Shown here: in pieces, positions 21,939 through 35,500 of the stretch
How positions within the stretch are numbered: position 1 is the first letter of the stretch
Layout: each line of letters begins with the position of its first letter
Source of the DNA: Zelopaecilomyces penicillatus
Taxonomy: Eukaryota > Ascomycota > Sordariomycetes > Hypocreales > Pseudodiploosporaceae
Length of the DNA: 64,000 bases
Assembly (NCBI GenBank): GCA_005765155.1
Contig: VCCP01000001.1
Span: 5,332,001-5,396,000, forward strand
Direction of reading: 5' to 3'
Notes under the pieces: generated by a model
Told to the model about the DNA's origin: nothing
Databases searched by the model: none
The model's input: the letters and a program-made list of their open reading frames with translations, nothing else
Position numbers and translations under genes: made by a program

Positions 21939-22609
21939 ATTTATGGCATGAGCTTTAAGGGTATGGGAATGGGCATAAGGTTAGGCTGGGTGGTCTTATG
22001 TACCTAAACAAAAGCACTTTCAAAATGTATATCAATGTTCAAATTGACGCCTTGCATGCCGTTGACAACATATCTGCAAGTAGCAGGATACTCCCGCGAA
22101 AGACCAATGAGGAATGCATACGATTCCCTTATATACAAGGGTGTTGTAGTTGGTCGTTCAGGAATCAACGTGACTGATCAGTGTCTCCTCTAGAGCAATT
22201 CCTAGCAACAACATTCTGGCCAAATAATTTCCTGGTTGCCACTTATTGCCAGCTGGCATGAACTGCCAGAACAGACTGCGTACAGACTTTGTTATCTTAA
22301 GGCACCTACCTCACGTAAGAGCTGCTTCGTTTACATGAACCAAGGACTAAGACTTAGAGAGACCTTGAACAGACAAATGGTTTGTCAGCCTACCTAGGTA
22401 GTTCGTGCCGTGGCAAGTCCCTTCCTCCATCTCAACTCTCGCTATGTCTGACCTCACTTACATCTCACCACTCAACTCTACTTCACTGAAATCTACCCCA
22501 CAGCTGCGCTTTTGCCTCTACAAGGAATCCCTTGTTATGGAGTTATTTGTTCTTCCTTAAACTTATCAACACTGCAGTTACGTTCTACTTCTGGCTTTTT
22601 TAGCATCAG
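21939..22609. other. Intergenic and leader of the tandem-Cys4 gene
   Basis: No gene is seen. The segment 22430-22600 is CT-rich and likely a 5' UTR. A spliced leader for the next gene cannot be excluded. Confidence 0.45.
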
Positions 22610-25600
22610 ATGGGCTGGAGTAATAAAAGAGCGCGTACGCATCCAGCGACCGTGCCGAGGATTGATATCCTTGGAGCTATTTTCAACCTGCCGACTCCAC
22701 GTCAGATTGAACTGGCGAAGAGACGAGCCCTCCAATCTCCTCAGGTCACAGTTCGATCCAGGACTTCCAGCCATCAACGGGGTGTGGCAACGATATTTGA
22801 CTTTTCAAGTGATACTGATGAGGACGAAGACGATGAGGACGATGAGGAGGACGACTCCGACCCCGACCCCGACTCCGATGACGAGAGCAGCACCGATTCT
22901 ATCAGCAGTGCAGTCGAAACTTCATCCTCATCACCTAGCCCTCCTCGAAGCCGAAAAGGACAGCGCACCTCTTCATCATGCTGCAAGGCGAAGCGCCCCA
23001 CGGCCCCAGATGTTCTCCCGTTGTATGCTCGACGGAAACTCAGCAAAAAGGGGTCCAAACCCAAACAACCATCAGCGTTGCCCACATGCTTTAAGCCATC
23101 TTCTAAACGTCCATCACCCTCAAAGCCACCTGTTCTTCATCTCTCAAAATCCAGTCACTCAGAACGAAAGTTAAGCCCTATGTCCATAGGCACAGCACAG
23201 CCCGATGAGGTTCTGGTTGATCCATCTCCGACGCCCATGGTCCAACCGCCGCAACTCTTACAGCCTCACTTCCCTTGGGCTTACGCAACAACTCCAGCCC
23301 CGAACCATTTTCCGTTTTACCCAGCACCACGAACCACGCATGTCTCGTCTCCAATGGACTGCGCCTTCCCATCCCAATTGGCGACTGCATACCCAGTCGC
23401 GAAGCTCTCTGGAATTGCCTCCAACAAGACCCCCAAATCCAACTCTGCTGCGCAGGAAATTCAACACATTCAATCAAGAATTGATAATAAGGTTGCCGAA
23501 TTAGCTAAAGACGCTGACAATTCTGAGCTTGAAGGACAACTTTTTGTATTGCAGGCTGAACTGAATATGACATTGAATTCGATGATGGGTAAACCAAACG
23601 AATCGGACAAAGGACCGCAAAGCTCTGCTATACCCCAAGAGATACCATTAAGCATAGGTCATAACCAGAGTCTGCCTTCTCAGCGCTCAATGTTACACCA
23701 TCAGGATAGGACTTCAAAGGTCAATCAAGATGACGGATCATCTCATCTTGAGCAGGCGAGCTTGCAAATTCATCAAGAAGGGTCCTCCGTGGTAAAGCAG
23801 CGAGACACGAGTCCAGAACGAGGCATGCGCCATCATCTTTGCTCAGGCTGCGGTTGTATACGCTCTGTAAAGTTTCACTTGAAACACCCTCTCATTTCGG
23901 GAAGAAAGCTAGTTTTAAACGATTGCGACAAGTGTCGGGAAACAAAACTGGAGAACGGTGTTATCGAACACCACCATTTTTGCTACCGTTGTGGAATAGC
24001 TAGGTCCAAAGCATTCCATCGTGCCAAACCAGCAAAGAGTGGCAATCCCTTGATTCCCAATTACTGCAGTCCGTGTACAGAAGAGATTCGAGCTATGGAG
24101 TGCATTGCCGAGGCTTCAAGTGTTGGCTTCGTAAGTTGGATCAGCGCATCAAAGAATGGTCTTGCACTAATACAGCCCCTAGGATCCGGTGGATGAGTAT
24201 GACACTGAGAAAGTCACAGCAAATGTTTCGGAAGATATATCAACACAAACATCGACATTTAAAAGTAGTGAGACGACCAGGGAGCTCAAGTCCCACCAAG
24301 ATTTCAACTACCACATTACAAACGACACCGTGGAGTCTTCGAAATGCCATCCTCGCCTTGCCAAGCTTCGGAAAATTAAAAACCTTGAGCCATTGGCATT
24401 ACCAAAGTACCCGCCTTGCCCGAGTCCAATAGGCACAACTCCATCATCACCATATTGTCCAAGCCGCACCCTTGGATCTACCCAAAGACGAGCCCAACGA
24501 AGTCCATTGACTCAATTTGGCCGCAGTTTTAGAAATCCGTATAACCCATTTGAAGCAAAACAAAGCTATCGCTCGCCTTATGTTGAGGATGTGACATCGC
24601 CAGCCAAGCACATTGCCTCTATCGATTCATTGGCGATTGACCAAGATGAACAGTGTTCTACAATTCATGGGGGATATAATAGCCCTCGGTTTGATGGAGG
24701 CAGGAGCTATACGGCCAACTCAGCCTCTATGCCGAGAACTGCAACGCCTCGGTCTCCTGCCCAGATGTATTCAGCGTTTATGGAAGGAACTCGAGAGTTC
24801 GAGCAGGATGATGATGCGGCGGCAGCCATGAGTGAAAATGATCAGGACTCCTATGGTGTTGAGTCAGCCCAAACTTCTGGGTGCAAGACATTCACTCTTA
24901 AGCCATTGATCGATATCGAACAATCAGAATTTCGTGTCTCAAGAAACACCCCGTTGCCTGCTGGAGCTCACGTAGCAACAGCTGCTTCACAGTATGATCT
25001 TCCAAAACGAAGCCAAAGGGGTAAACCTGGTGTTCCTCCTTCATTCTTTGAGAATGGTGGTCCAGTACATGTATTCGGTAACGAGAAAGACAGTGAGCAT
25101 CGGGTTTCAAACGGATATTCTGCTGCAAGGCCGGGTTATGTTAGAGAAGGTGGCTCTCGATCAGAATTTCATGAGGTGTCTGAAAAACACAACGGGATGG
25201 GCTCTCGTGACAGGGCTACACATGCACCGACAAGTAGGAAGAGGCATGGTTTTAACCCATCTCCTTCATTCCCTGCCATGGCTTTCTCAGAGGCTGATTA
25301 CAAACCGTGGCTCCCACCAAACATGCACAAAGCATTCGCCAATGAACATGATGAGAGTAGCGAAGAAGCACCTCCGCTGCGTGCTTCCAAAGGGGCGTTT
25401 GGCCCAACACCTTTCAGGACTAGATCCAGCAACAACGAAGCAGATGGCTTTGATAGACCTGGACCCTCACGATCAAACTCTTCTAGTCCGTGTAGCCAGT
25501 ACGGAGAAGACATGCCGAAGTCGGCGACCAGCAATCTCTAGGGAAGATCTAGTCACCAGGGCACAAGTCGAGAAGAACGAGGATTTCCTTCTACCAGGAG

Positions 25601-26307
25601 GTCCGAGTCAGCTTTCAAGCCGACTTCAACTTTCAGGGCCTTTGCTAATCAGTCCAGTACGGGGTGTTTCCCCACGCCAACCGAAAACACATTCACTCAC
25701 AGTGATTTCGACCAAGATGCTCGTTCAAAGACTAACAACCCTTATTATGAGGGTGCCTCTCGTAGCTTTTCTGGTTTCACAAATCCCTGTCCCCTTGGAA
25801 AACGGGCTTCACGCACAACCGAATGGTGGGGGGACCAAAAATGCAGCAAAAAAGATCGAAGACAACAAGGGGAGTGGTTCGCAGAGCCCATTATTGAAGA
25901 GCCATTCTCACCCGAAAGCTCGCCTGTGCAGCAGGCCATGTTACTTGGTATGTAAAATAACACACAAAACTCCACTTCTGAATTACAGATTTTTGAAAAG
26001 AGAGTCCATCTAATTGTTGTAACTAGAGTTTGAGGAGGAGGATAATACTGCCACGCCTCGTCGTGGTGGTGATGTGGTTGCCGTTATTCCCGCTGGGATG
26101 CAAGAGAGCCACACATCTGCAGTTGATGTTGAAGAGAGCGAGGTAGAAGCTGACGATGTGTATGATGATGGAGATACTTCCGACAGCAACGATATCGATG
26201 ACGATGACGATGACAATGATGATGATGAATATGATGATTATGACAAATACGGCGGCAGTGACGCTGCCAACGACGCGGACAACTATTCCATCCGCGACAA
26301 TCAATAA
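22610..26307 (+). CDS. Large disordered protein with a tandem CX2CX24CX2C module (function unknown)
   Basis: The inferred exons are 22610-24130, 24183-25498, 25553-25947 and 26027-26307, giving about 1,170 residues. The first intron is clear-cut (donor GTAAGT, branch-like CACTAAT, acceptor CCCTAG). The second is less certain; see the finding on the in-frame TAG at 25539. Residues 66-100 are very acidic and serine-rich. Residues about 281-326 look like a coiled coil. Residues 411-442 and 458-489 are two tandem repeats with identical Cys spacing, CX2CX24CX2C, each with an RSxxFH-like core, which suggests two small zinc modules. The rest is low-complexity and ends in an Asp-rich tail. I know of no named function. 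A nuclear or scaffold role is only a guess. Confidence 0.7.
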
Positions 26308-27013
26308 CCCATACCATTGAACGATTGTGAGGCAGTTTGGTAACCAGAATTTTGATGGCTTTGTTTTCTATTCAGGCCCAAATGTTGGAGTGTATGAATG
26401 ATTACCTTTATGTATTTTAACGAAGAAAAGAATATGACCAAAGTAGATTATTATTACATCTGGAACAACAGTAGTTCTCGAGAGGATAGATGGGAAAACC
26501 CCAGCTGAATAGCCCAAGACCAAAAGACACAATATCCAAAATTCTTGTCCAAATCTAAATTTATATTTAGGGACGTATTCTTTCTATGTGTATGCATCAC
26601 GCTATGCTCGCTTCCATGACATGCCCTTTAGTTGAGGCAGAGCACTACGCCCACGTCAATTTTCCCTCCTTGTCGTCACAAACGCTTTACCTATCCGTAG
26701 AGAGACAATGCTTTTGGTCTCCCTTGATTCCATCCCGTCTGCCTCAATACATTTGTCAAAATGTTCCTTAGCCGCAACCCCCTGAGCAAAAACAGATAAA
26801 CACTCAGATTGCATGCCATGCATGGTGCTGCCACAGACTCCAGTCGACATCAACAGCGCAATCAAGACATCCAAATACCTTCCCATTCGCCACATTTCCT
26901 GCATAGCCTATACAAAAGAAAACCCAAGCCCCCTGAATCAGCAACATGGTGTTCGTTGGACGATTCATCATCGTCTTTTTTTTGGTTCTCTTACTCCTCC
27001 TTCCCCTCACATC
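26308..27013. other. Convergent intergenic region before the RAD53-like gene
   Basis: 3' UTR sequence for genes on both strands; no gene is supportable. Confidence 0.5.
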
Positions 27014-30000
27014 TCACCAGGCTGAGCGGCTAGCGTCCTTCTCTGGACTGAGCCGTGATGCCCGCGTTACCTGCATCCGGCTTGCTTGAGCTGTCGGCGG
27101 CATGCTGGCAGGGGATGCCCTCCTTGAGATAAGTGACTGTCTCGCAGCCAAAAATTCCACCGCCTCGCGCCTCTTTTGCTCGAAAGCGCGACTCCGCTCT
27201 CGCTCCCGCTCAGCTGACTTCTCACGAATTGCATGCTCCGCTTTGGTTTCACTCAGCTTGCGCCGCCTCTCCAGTCCTTCCCTTATGCGTCTCTCCGTTC
27301 TCTGGCAACTAGCATCCAGCTTCTGTGCTAGAGTTGGATTTGCTAGTTCCAGGTGCTGATTTTCCCCACGAGACTTGGAGGAGCCACCCCAGAAACAGCG
27401 AAAGGTGAGCCTTGTTTGGTTATTTATATCATCACTACCCCACACGATCAAGGAGTCTCCGTCGTAAATCTTTGCCCAGTGTAAGGACGGTCCAAACGGG
27501 CTCTTCGAGTTTGCCGACGCAAGAAGGTAGCCGTTGATTTTGATACCTAGCGTGGCTTTGGTAGATATCCAAAAGTAATAGGAGTCGTGGTCATCTGAGG
27601 ACTCCCTTAACCATGGATGAGGTACCTTTGACGGGTCTTTGGCTGGATCGTAGCCTTCCTTCCACATCATCATTTTGAATGCATACTTGGGTACCCTAGG
27701 CTCTGATGAAGGTAGAAAGACTTCAGTATTGTCGTCTTTGCGACCAAAAGAGACGAGGGAATCAGTGATGGGAAACGAAATGCCCTGGATGCAGGAGTTT
27801 GGATCTGAGCCTAGCATACCGATGGCTCTGTTGGACGCCATGTCGAACTGTAGGGGAACAACAATTTGTGGTTCAGGAGGTAGTGTGTCGGGGATCGAAT
27901 CTGTTTCGGCAGGAGCAGCAGTCGATGGAAACTCAGCGGTATCATCATCGGCTTTGCGACCGTTCCATCCAGGGACGGCAGTAAGAGTATTTCCACCCTG
28001 TCTGGTTGACTCCGTGGTCGGTGGGAAGTACTTCATGGCCAAGTTCCAATAACGAGTGTTTCCGGGCGAAAAGTCTTCACCTGCCTCTCGTGCTGCTTGA
28101 GAAAAGGCGTCAAGCTGCAATTGCGTCATTTCAGGATAGTTCAGATGCCATGTCTTCTTATCCGGTGCCCAGTATGTCTCTTTGTGGACAGGGCGGTCTA
28201 CTTGTCGGCCAGACCCCAGCCTCCTGACCTGAGGAACGCGAGCCAGCAGTTTATACTCCTCGATCATCTCATCAGTTAAATCGTCAATGTTGCCTTCAGA
28301 CTTCAGCCTCTTGATAAAGGGTTTCCCAGGGGGGGTGTTCTCGTCAAAATCGTCGCTTGTCTCGAATGAGGAATGTGGCTTTCGTTTGCTTGACGTCAAA
28401 TCCATGGAACGAGTAGAATAAATGGAGTGGTTTACATTCGAGGGTCTTGGATCTGAACCACCGAGACTCTGTGACGCAACATCTTCTACCAGGCTTTGCA
28501 GTTGATCTGCAGATTGTTGCTGAACAATAGAGGCACTGGTTTGTCGGTAGGTGCGTCGGCTCTTGCCCCTAGTTGTTCCAGAATCATCCGAGTTATAAGC
28601 TTCATCAACCTGGGAGTCGAGAACCTCACTTGATCCTCTCGTAGGTTCCCCTGGTAGGTTGAGATGATTGGATGGAATCACACCTGAACTGCCGATTGCC
28701 GAGACTCCAACTTCTCCAAATAATCGTGGCTGGTGTGCTCCTTGCCCAAAAGAGAAATTCTCCTTCTCTGACTCTTCTCCCATCGAGTCACTAACTCGGT
28801 CTTCCTCGTATGCCACAGGCCGGAATTGGGACGGTTCGATGTTGATATCTTCTTCATCGGTTATTTCATCGTAAGACTGAGACGCCTCGATTGTTGAACC
28901 AGACCCTCCCAGCCAAGGATGATCGCTTAATTCATCAATTGAGTCGCGATGTTCGGGGCGTCGCTGTAACATGCGAGAAATAAAATCAATACCTTGTTGT
29001 GAGATACTATATTGTCGAAGGGGCACAACATTAAGCATTGTCGTCATAATCATATGGAGCAGCTCGGAGTAGCTGATGCCCGTTTTCACGGGGTATGGTG
29101 GTGCTCCCGTCAATGAATAAAAAAGCACGCCACCGAGAGACCAGATATCTACGGCATGGTTGTACCTCTGTCCAGGAACACGCCGTGCCCTGTTGCCCCG
29201 ATTTCTGATCCCTTTATCGTCATACTCGGCATATTCTGTGTACACTTCAGGGGCGCAGTAGAGCAATGTGCCGCAAAAGGTCCGTAAGAAGGTTTGTTCT
29301 GTGTCAACCATTTTCGACAGGCCGAAGTCGGTGAGTTTAACCTCGAGGGGCTCGATAGCGTTAATCAGAATATTGTCAGGTTTGACATCCCTGTGAGTGA
29401 TGTTGTTGGCATGCAGATACCCTAAGGCACTAAGAAGCTGCTTGGCCATGGTTTGCACCATGGTTTCATTAAACGGAATATCCTCTGCAATCATCTTGCC
29501 TAGGTCTCCGCCAGGGACGAACTCCATGATGATGATAAGAAGCCTATCATCCCAGTCGAAATTTTCCATGTAGCGCACAATATTTGGCTTTTCATCTCAC
29601 GTTAGAAGAAATTCGAGGTGCCAGACCAACAAGGTTTGGTGAATCAAAAGCCACACTTACATGTTGTACTCTTTGCATGATTTTCATCTCATTTTCCACC
29701 TTTTGATCCAAAACTCCATTCTTAATGAAGCGGCGCTTTTCGAGTTCCTTGGCGGCATATGGCCTCCCATCATACTTGGATGTCACTTTGTAAACCACAG
29801 CAAAGGCTCCTTTGCCAATAGTGCCTATTCGGTTGTACTTGCCCGAGCCACTCCACTCACGGCGCATCACATTATGTGTGTCTCTCCGTTTTGATGGGGA
29901 CCGTTGCTGCATCTCAGTGGGCTCATGATCCAGCCGCCGCGTTTGTTGTTGTTGTGGTGGTGGTGGTGGCTGTGCTGGTGTCCGAAACAAGTTCACATGC

Positions 30001-30824
30001 CCTCCTGGACCCGCGCCAACGGTGTCAACAGGAGCTTGCAAACCATGACGAAGAATATAATCCTCTACTTTACTTATATATGTTCGGTCGTAGTCATCAT
30101 CGCGGCGCGGAATACGGACACGGAAAGTCAAGTCACGAATCTCCTTATGTAAGTAAATCTTGATCAACGTCCCCGAGCTCAACACCCATCTAGTGATGGC
30201 CTCTTTCGTTTCTTTGGGGTGTGACGTCAGAAGATTGTTGTCAACAAAGGTGCCATTGGTAGATTGATCCTCAATCATGACATTTCCATACTCATTGACG
30301 TAAATGCGGAAATGGATGTTGCTTATGCGCCGAAGCGGATCGTTGGTGAAGACGACATCGCATCGACTTGGGTTCCTTCCAAAGGCAAAGCCAGCAGCGG
30401 GGTTCTTGACTTGACTTGAAAGCCGTAGTATTATGGCGTAGTTGCCATGGTTGTGCGGATTGGATTCGAAACGGCTGGCGTGATCCTCGAATGCGTAGTT
30501 CGGCTCGACACCCTCAGCCTCTTCCTTGCCAATGATGTGTGGCGAATCCTCCTGTGCGAGCCGCTGGACCTCTTGTCGCGCAGATTCGGAGTGCGGGTAG
30601 AGAACGCAGATGATGTCGGATATGTCTTCGTCAGAGAAGCCCGAGTTTTGCTGTCCTACTCGGCGTGGATCGAGGATGTTCTGTGTTGCTGGCGCGGGAA
30701 GAGCCCGAGTTAGCTTGAATCGACAAAATGGCTGTTGAAGGAAACCCCCCCCCCCCCTTTTCAAAGCCTTTGGGGATGAGCAGGAAACAATCAACATACC
30801 CTGCGTTGGCTCGTCACCGTCCAT
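27014..30824 (-). CDS. RAD53: FHA-kinase-FHA checkpoint kinase of the RAD53/Cds1/CHK2 type
   Basis: Three exons on the minus strand (30800-30824, 29661-30688, 27014-29587) give 1,208 residues. An N-terminal FHA domain (about 93-190) has GR at 112-113, a RISNIHF strand and STNGTF, the phosphothreonine-binding features. The Ser/Thr kinase domain (about 293-578) has the GKGAFAVVY loop, Lys322 in YAAKE, HRDVKPDN with Asp418, DFG at 438, and CGTLLYCAPE. A second C-terminal FHA-like domain starts SFGRKDD but lacks the usual His after its RVPKY strand, so it may not bind phosphothreonine. The tail is basic and rich in coiled coil. The protein should act in the DNA-damage and replication checkpoint below ATR/ATM kinases. 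The first intron holds a run of 13 C. Confidence 0.92.
30745..30757. repeat. 13-base poly-C run inside the first RAD53-like intron
   Basis: On the gene's own strand this is a G tract within intron 1 (30689-30799). It would not alter the protein but is prone to slippage and sequencing error. Confidence 0.9.
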
Positions 30825-32572
30825 TGGGAGAAAGCCGCACAGGCTGCAGCAGCCAACGAAGCCAGATTGCCCTTTGTTGTTAACCACAAACAAGCAAGAG
30901 ACTCGCAGAAGACGAAGGCGGCGGCGGCGGACGGGACAACAGCTGCCACCTCGCCACGACGGGCAAAGCGTTGAGTAGTAGTTTCACAGGCTGGAAACTT
31001 GTAGAGGCGCACTGAAAGCTACAGGCGTCTGGCAATATCAATACAGTGGTGTTTGTGTGTGCGCAGCAGCGCCAATATTGACAAAAGGCTGAAGAAAAAT
31101 ATATGAGAGTATGAGAGGGGAGGGAGGTTGCAGCTTGATTGGCATCAGGTTGAGAGAGAGAGTCGTAATAGTAATTTGTTGTACCTAGGCAGGCAGTAAG
31201 TAGGTAGTAGCGGGGTTACTGGGTTGCTTTTGGTGCTGTTCTAATATAGACAGTTTTGGCAGTGGTGTAATTAGGCAGTGTGCTATTATAGACATGTTCT
31301 ATATTATAACCCAGGCATGCAGAGAACACCGACACTTTTAATTCATAGTTAAGCAGTACTTCCAGTTTCCGTAAATACAGTTACTTAACAGGCTACGCCT
31401 ACTTGTTAAACAAAACACCCCCCCATTAATAATACAACAAAACACACCCACCCACCCGCCTCAACCAACCAACCAACCAATGCCCCAGAAAACCGCTTTC
31501 CCACAACCAAAGAGACAGCAGCAGCAGCAGCAGCAGCAGCAACAGCGACCACAATAATAAACAACAAAACAAGCCCCCCGAGTCAACCGCGCCGAATGCC
31601 CCAGCCAGAAACATAATAGGCCCCTAGACGCCCAAACACATTTGTACTGAACGTGCCGCGTGTTGCGCGTGTTGCGCGTTCGTGCAAGAGAGCAGGCGAC
31701 TGGCCAGTGTCACGCGGTTTTTGCCTGTCAGGCGCCTGGCGTCTAGTGTTCCGCCACAGCCAAAAAAAAAAATAATAACCTTAATAACCAAGCGACACGA
31801 GACAAATCAACCAAAGGGCCATAGGTACCTTAGGTATGACGAGTTTTTTCTTAACTTAGTAGGCAGGAATCAGGCCATGCGCTGTGGCCGCAAGGCAATG
31901 TATCACAAGATCTGGTGTCTGTGAGATTTACTCGTGAGGCTCAACCCCGACGTTAATCGCCCAAGGAGCAGGTGGGTCCAGCTTCACTGGTCTGCAGAGC
32001 CTCGTTTGCTCGCCCTAGCGCTGACTGGGGTACAACATGGTGACATCTTCAGCGCTGCTTTGGGTATCTGCCACCCAACCAGCCAACTATCAGAACCCAT
32101 GTCATGTTTCGACGTTTCAAACACATAGTGTTTGTACAGCTGCAGCAGCAAGGAGTCAAAGTATTGGTTTGTGTCCTCAGGACATGCAACTATATTCAAG
32201 CGTCATACGTATGTGCTATCAACTACCTCAGATAATGGCTCCGCCTCCATCGTGACAACAAACTCTCAGGGGGGGTTAATGATGCTTTTCCAAACCCCAC
32301 CAGTGAAATGCTAAGACAACCGATACAGAAAACAGTAGGAAAGACTAAGGGAATATTTGTATCCTAATGCTTGGTCAATCTAACCCGGCCGTAATTGAAC
32401 CTGATAACGCCGATTGTGCATGATGCATTATCCAAGGCCTCATCTGGCCATTCTTTGGTGAACAAACAACAAAAGGGGAATAATAATAATTCCACAAGAA
32501 AAAAAAAGAAAAAAGTGAACGAGGTGATATGCTTTAAGATCATGTGTAAATAGAAACCAAGGTTATAGTGTT
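30825..32572. other. Long RAD53-like upstream region
   Basis: About 1.7 kb lies between the start of the RAD53-like gene and the 3' end of the Caf120-like gene. It contains a CAG tract (31516-31540), CA/CCA-rich low-complexity stretches and TAGGTA-type motifs near 31180-31205. No gene is supportable. Confidence 0.5.
31516..31540. repeat. (CAG)8 trinucleotide microsatellite
   Basis: Eight consecutive CAG units lie in non-coding sequence upstream of the RAD53-like gene. No long open frame with conserved sequence runs through it, so it is not a polyglutamine tract of a recognised gene. Confidence 0.9.
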
Positions 32573-35500
32573 TCAATAAGCCTGGCCGTGATGACGCTGA
32601 GCACCGCCAGCCTGTGCTCCTCCTGATGGTCCGCCTCCTCGGCCCATTGGGTACCCCGGTTGTGGTGAAATGCTACGCCCAGAATTCATTCCTGGGCTTG
32701 TTGATCGGCCTCCTAGTGTGTTCGCTGAGAGTTGCCGTCCATGGCCATAAGGTGCTGAAGCTGCCTCGGCCCGCTGCTGTACATACTGCTCCGGGGTAAG
32801 ACCTTGAGAGTTGGGGCTCGTCGACAAACCAGGCTGCCAGGCCATTTTGGAGCGCTCATCCGAGGAGCCTTGTCTTCTATGGCCATTATCGGGGCCTCCC
32901 GGGCGTTTCATATGACCATCACCGGGTACTGGGAGCTGTCTTGGCGGTCCAGCGCCAGCACCGTAGTTAACAGTCGGGCCAAAGTCGATGCTAGGTATAT
33001 CAAAGCCAGGTCCGGCTCGGGGGGGCTCGCCTCCACCGACTGTTTTCATCACACCGGCACGAGGGCGCTCTTCCGACCTGAGAGAATTATCAAAGTTGTT
33101 GTAAGCATTACCCTGACCGCTGCCACCAACTTGGTGGGGGGGAGGGCGTGGAGGCAATGGTTCAGCTCCATAAAGGGAGCTGTCATACTGGCCGCCATAT
33201 GGACCTTGGTTGGCGGCATAATGTTCAATGATTGAGTTTGGGGTAATGATAGAAGTGTGTTTATCAAGTTCCTCGCTCCTGTCTGGAATAGGTTTTCGAT
33301 TAGGATGCATTGGGAGAGGTCCGGAAGGTCCAGGGCCAGGGCGACTTGGAAGGCCCCTAGGTTCGTGGTATGGTGCACGATTGTTATTGAACTGGTCGTG
33401 TTGTGGAGGGCCATTAGGTAGTGGCCGTGGGTTGGGTTGTCCTCTTCCCTGAGGTCCAGGTCCAGGTCCTCCTCCACGCTCGCCTTCGGGAGGGAACCGG
33501 TTGTTGGGTCCGGGAGGCATGGGAGAACGACGCCCTTCGGATGTATGTGGTCGGGAGTTAGGCCCCGCCATGTAAGGACCAGGGGCGCCATGGGGGCTAG
33601 GAGGACCGTAAGGAGACCGAGGCCGTTGGTTCGTCATGGATCCCGCAGGAGAGCCTCCAGGTAGCCGGTTCTGTTGTGAGGGGTTTAAAGCTTCACGGGA
33701 CCGATTGTCGTTAGCGTAAGTCCCAACGGAGTTGGCGTGTGGAAATACCGAGGGTCCAGAGATTCCACCATTAACATTCTCTCTCGATGAAGTGCCTGAG
33801 TTTGGATTTGTCGGAATGGCAATCCCACCGGCTCCGGCAAGCTGGGCCAATGTCGAAGTGGAAAGTCGGCTATTTGCGCGGCGAAGTTCAGGTGAGTGAT
33901 ACGCTTTACTAGTCGGGCGGCCTTGGGCAGGGTGGCTCAACGCTGGCGGTTGAGAGACAGGCTCCGGGGTATGCATAGCTCTCATGCCCTCCAGTGGTCC
34001 TAGTGTTGGCGCCAGATTAGTTCCTCGGTCGTCATCAGAGCTTGGAGACTCTGCGGCAATCAGTCCCCGGTCCTGGACGGCTCCCCCAAATGGTGGCATG
34101 TTGCCCAGAGCGGGGCTTTGACGCATGCTCCCAGAAATACTAGGATCTGAAATATTACGGTTCCTTTGTTGCGCTGCTCCATCATCTGAGAAGCCAACCT
34201 TGGGTTTACCGCTTCCAAAGCTCAGTCTCGAGCCAGTTCGGCTTGCGCTGCGTGAGTGTGACCTCCCACCTTCGTCCACTACGTTCATCCGGGTTCCAGT
34301 GGCTTCCTTGAGACGCTTTCGCCATTCCTTTTCTTTCCATGTGGGGCTACCATTCTCAACTAATAGGCCCGTGACATCCAACAGTTCAAGATAACCGTAG
34401 CGTTTATGCTTTGGCAAAGCAAACATCAGTGACCTTGAATCCAAGATACTTGCAGCCAGTCGTCCTGGTCGGCCATAAAGGCCAAAGGTATCCCAAGTAG
34501 GAAACAAGAATCGCAGCATGGTCTCCAGACCCGTTACGGCAGGGCGAGTCTCGGGCATGACAAAGACAAAGCCCTCAGAGGATGACGGAGGCTCAGTGTG
34601 AATTTCAACATCGCCCTCGATTTTAATCAGTGTTGACGCATCTATCAAGGATTTGGCTTGAGGATACAGAGCGTATGCAGAGTAGGCATCGGTGATGGTG
34701 GCGATGGGGCGAAGCTTCTTCTGTTTCTTGCCTTCGACCCTGGTGTCATAGAACTTGATGTCACCCTTTAATACGGGGATGTGAGATCGATCGTACGGGG
34801 ATTTCTTCTTGAGCTCCTTCTGGAGCTTGGCGTATTCCTTTTCATCGGGCGGGGAAATGACACACCAGCAACGCCTCCATGGCACTCCAGCACCAAATCG
34901 AACCCTGACCCATTCCGCCACCTGGATGCGAGATCGCTCCATAATGACATTGATGCTGTTGAGAGATTTGCCTCTGCCAGCAATCAGGGCACCAGTGTAT
35001 GCCTCCTGCAGGGTGGAATATTCGTACATGGCGAGCCGAATGGCGGCTGTCCACTGAACAAGCGAGTGATGCGAGTTGAAGTGAAGCAGGTATCGATTTC
35101 TCCCAGCGGTAGAGATGCTAAGGATGTTCTGCAGCGGCTGCTCCTCGTTTGACCGGGTTGGAAGGGACTCGATCTGCCAGCATTGTGTGTTAGATTAGAT
35201 TTTCCTACCTCAGTCTCGGGGCAACGTGGGGAGAGAAGACTCACCATCTTGATTGAGGCATCAGTGAGGTTGATAAACTTGGGGAGGACCTCGCCTTCCT
35301 CGCCGGCGGTATCGAGCTCCGAGGCATCCCATAGTGACAGAACGGTGCCGACAAGTTGGGAAAAGCACTCGGTCCAAGTGCGATCAGGGTTCGGTTTGCC
35401 CTCTAGACAATGACACAGGCGGTGTTAGCAAAAAGACGCTGTTGCACGACACAAGTGGTGGGAGGGGGGTATCAACGTACGGGTGTTCTGGTCGTCGAGC

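Noticed and set aside
24994..26013. Plus-strand frame of 339 codons overlapping the tandem-Cys4 gene
   Set aside because: It is a shadow in another frame; the real frame has better composition and consistent splice sites.
26023..26304. Minus-strand frames rich in Ile/Val or His
   Set aside because: They are antisense readings of the GAT-rich stretch coding the Asp tail.
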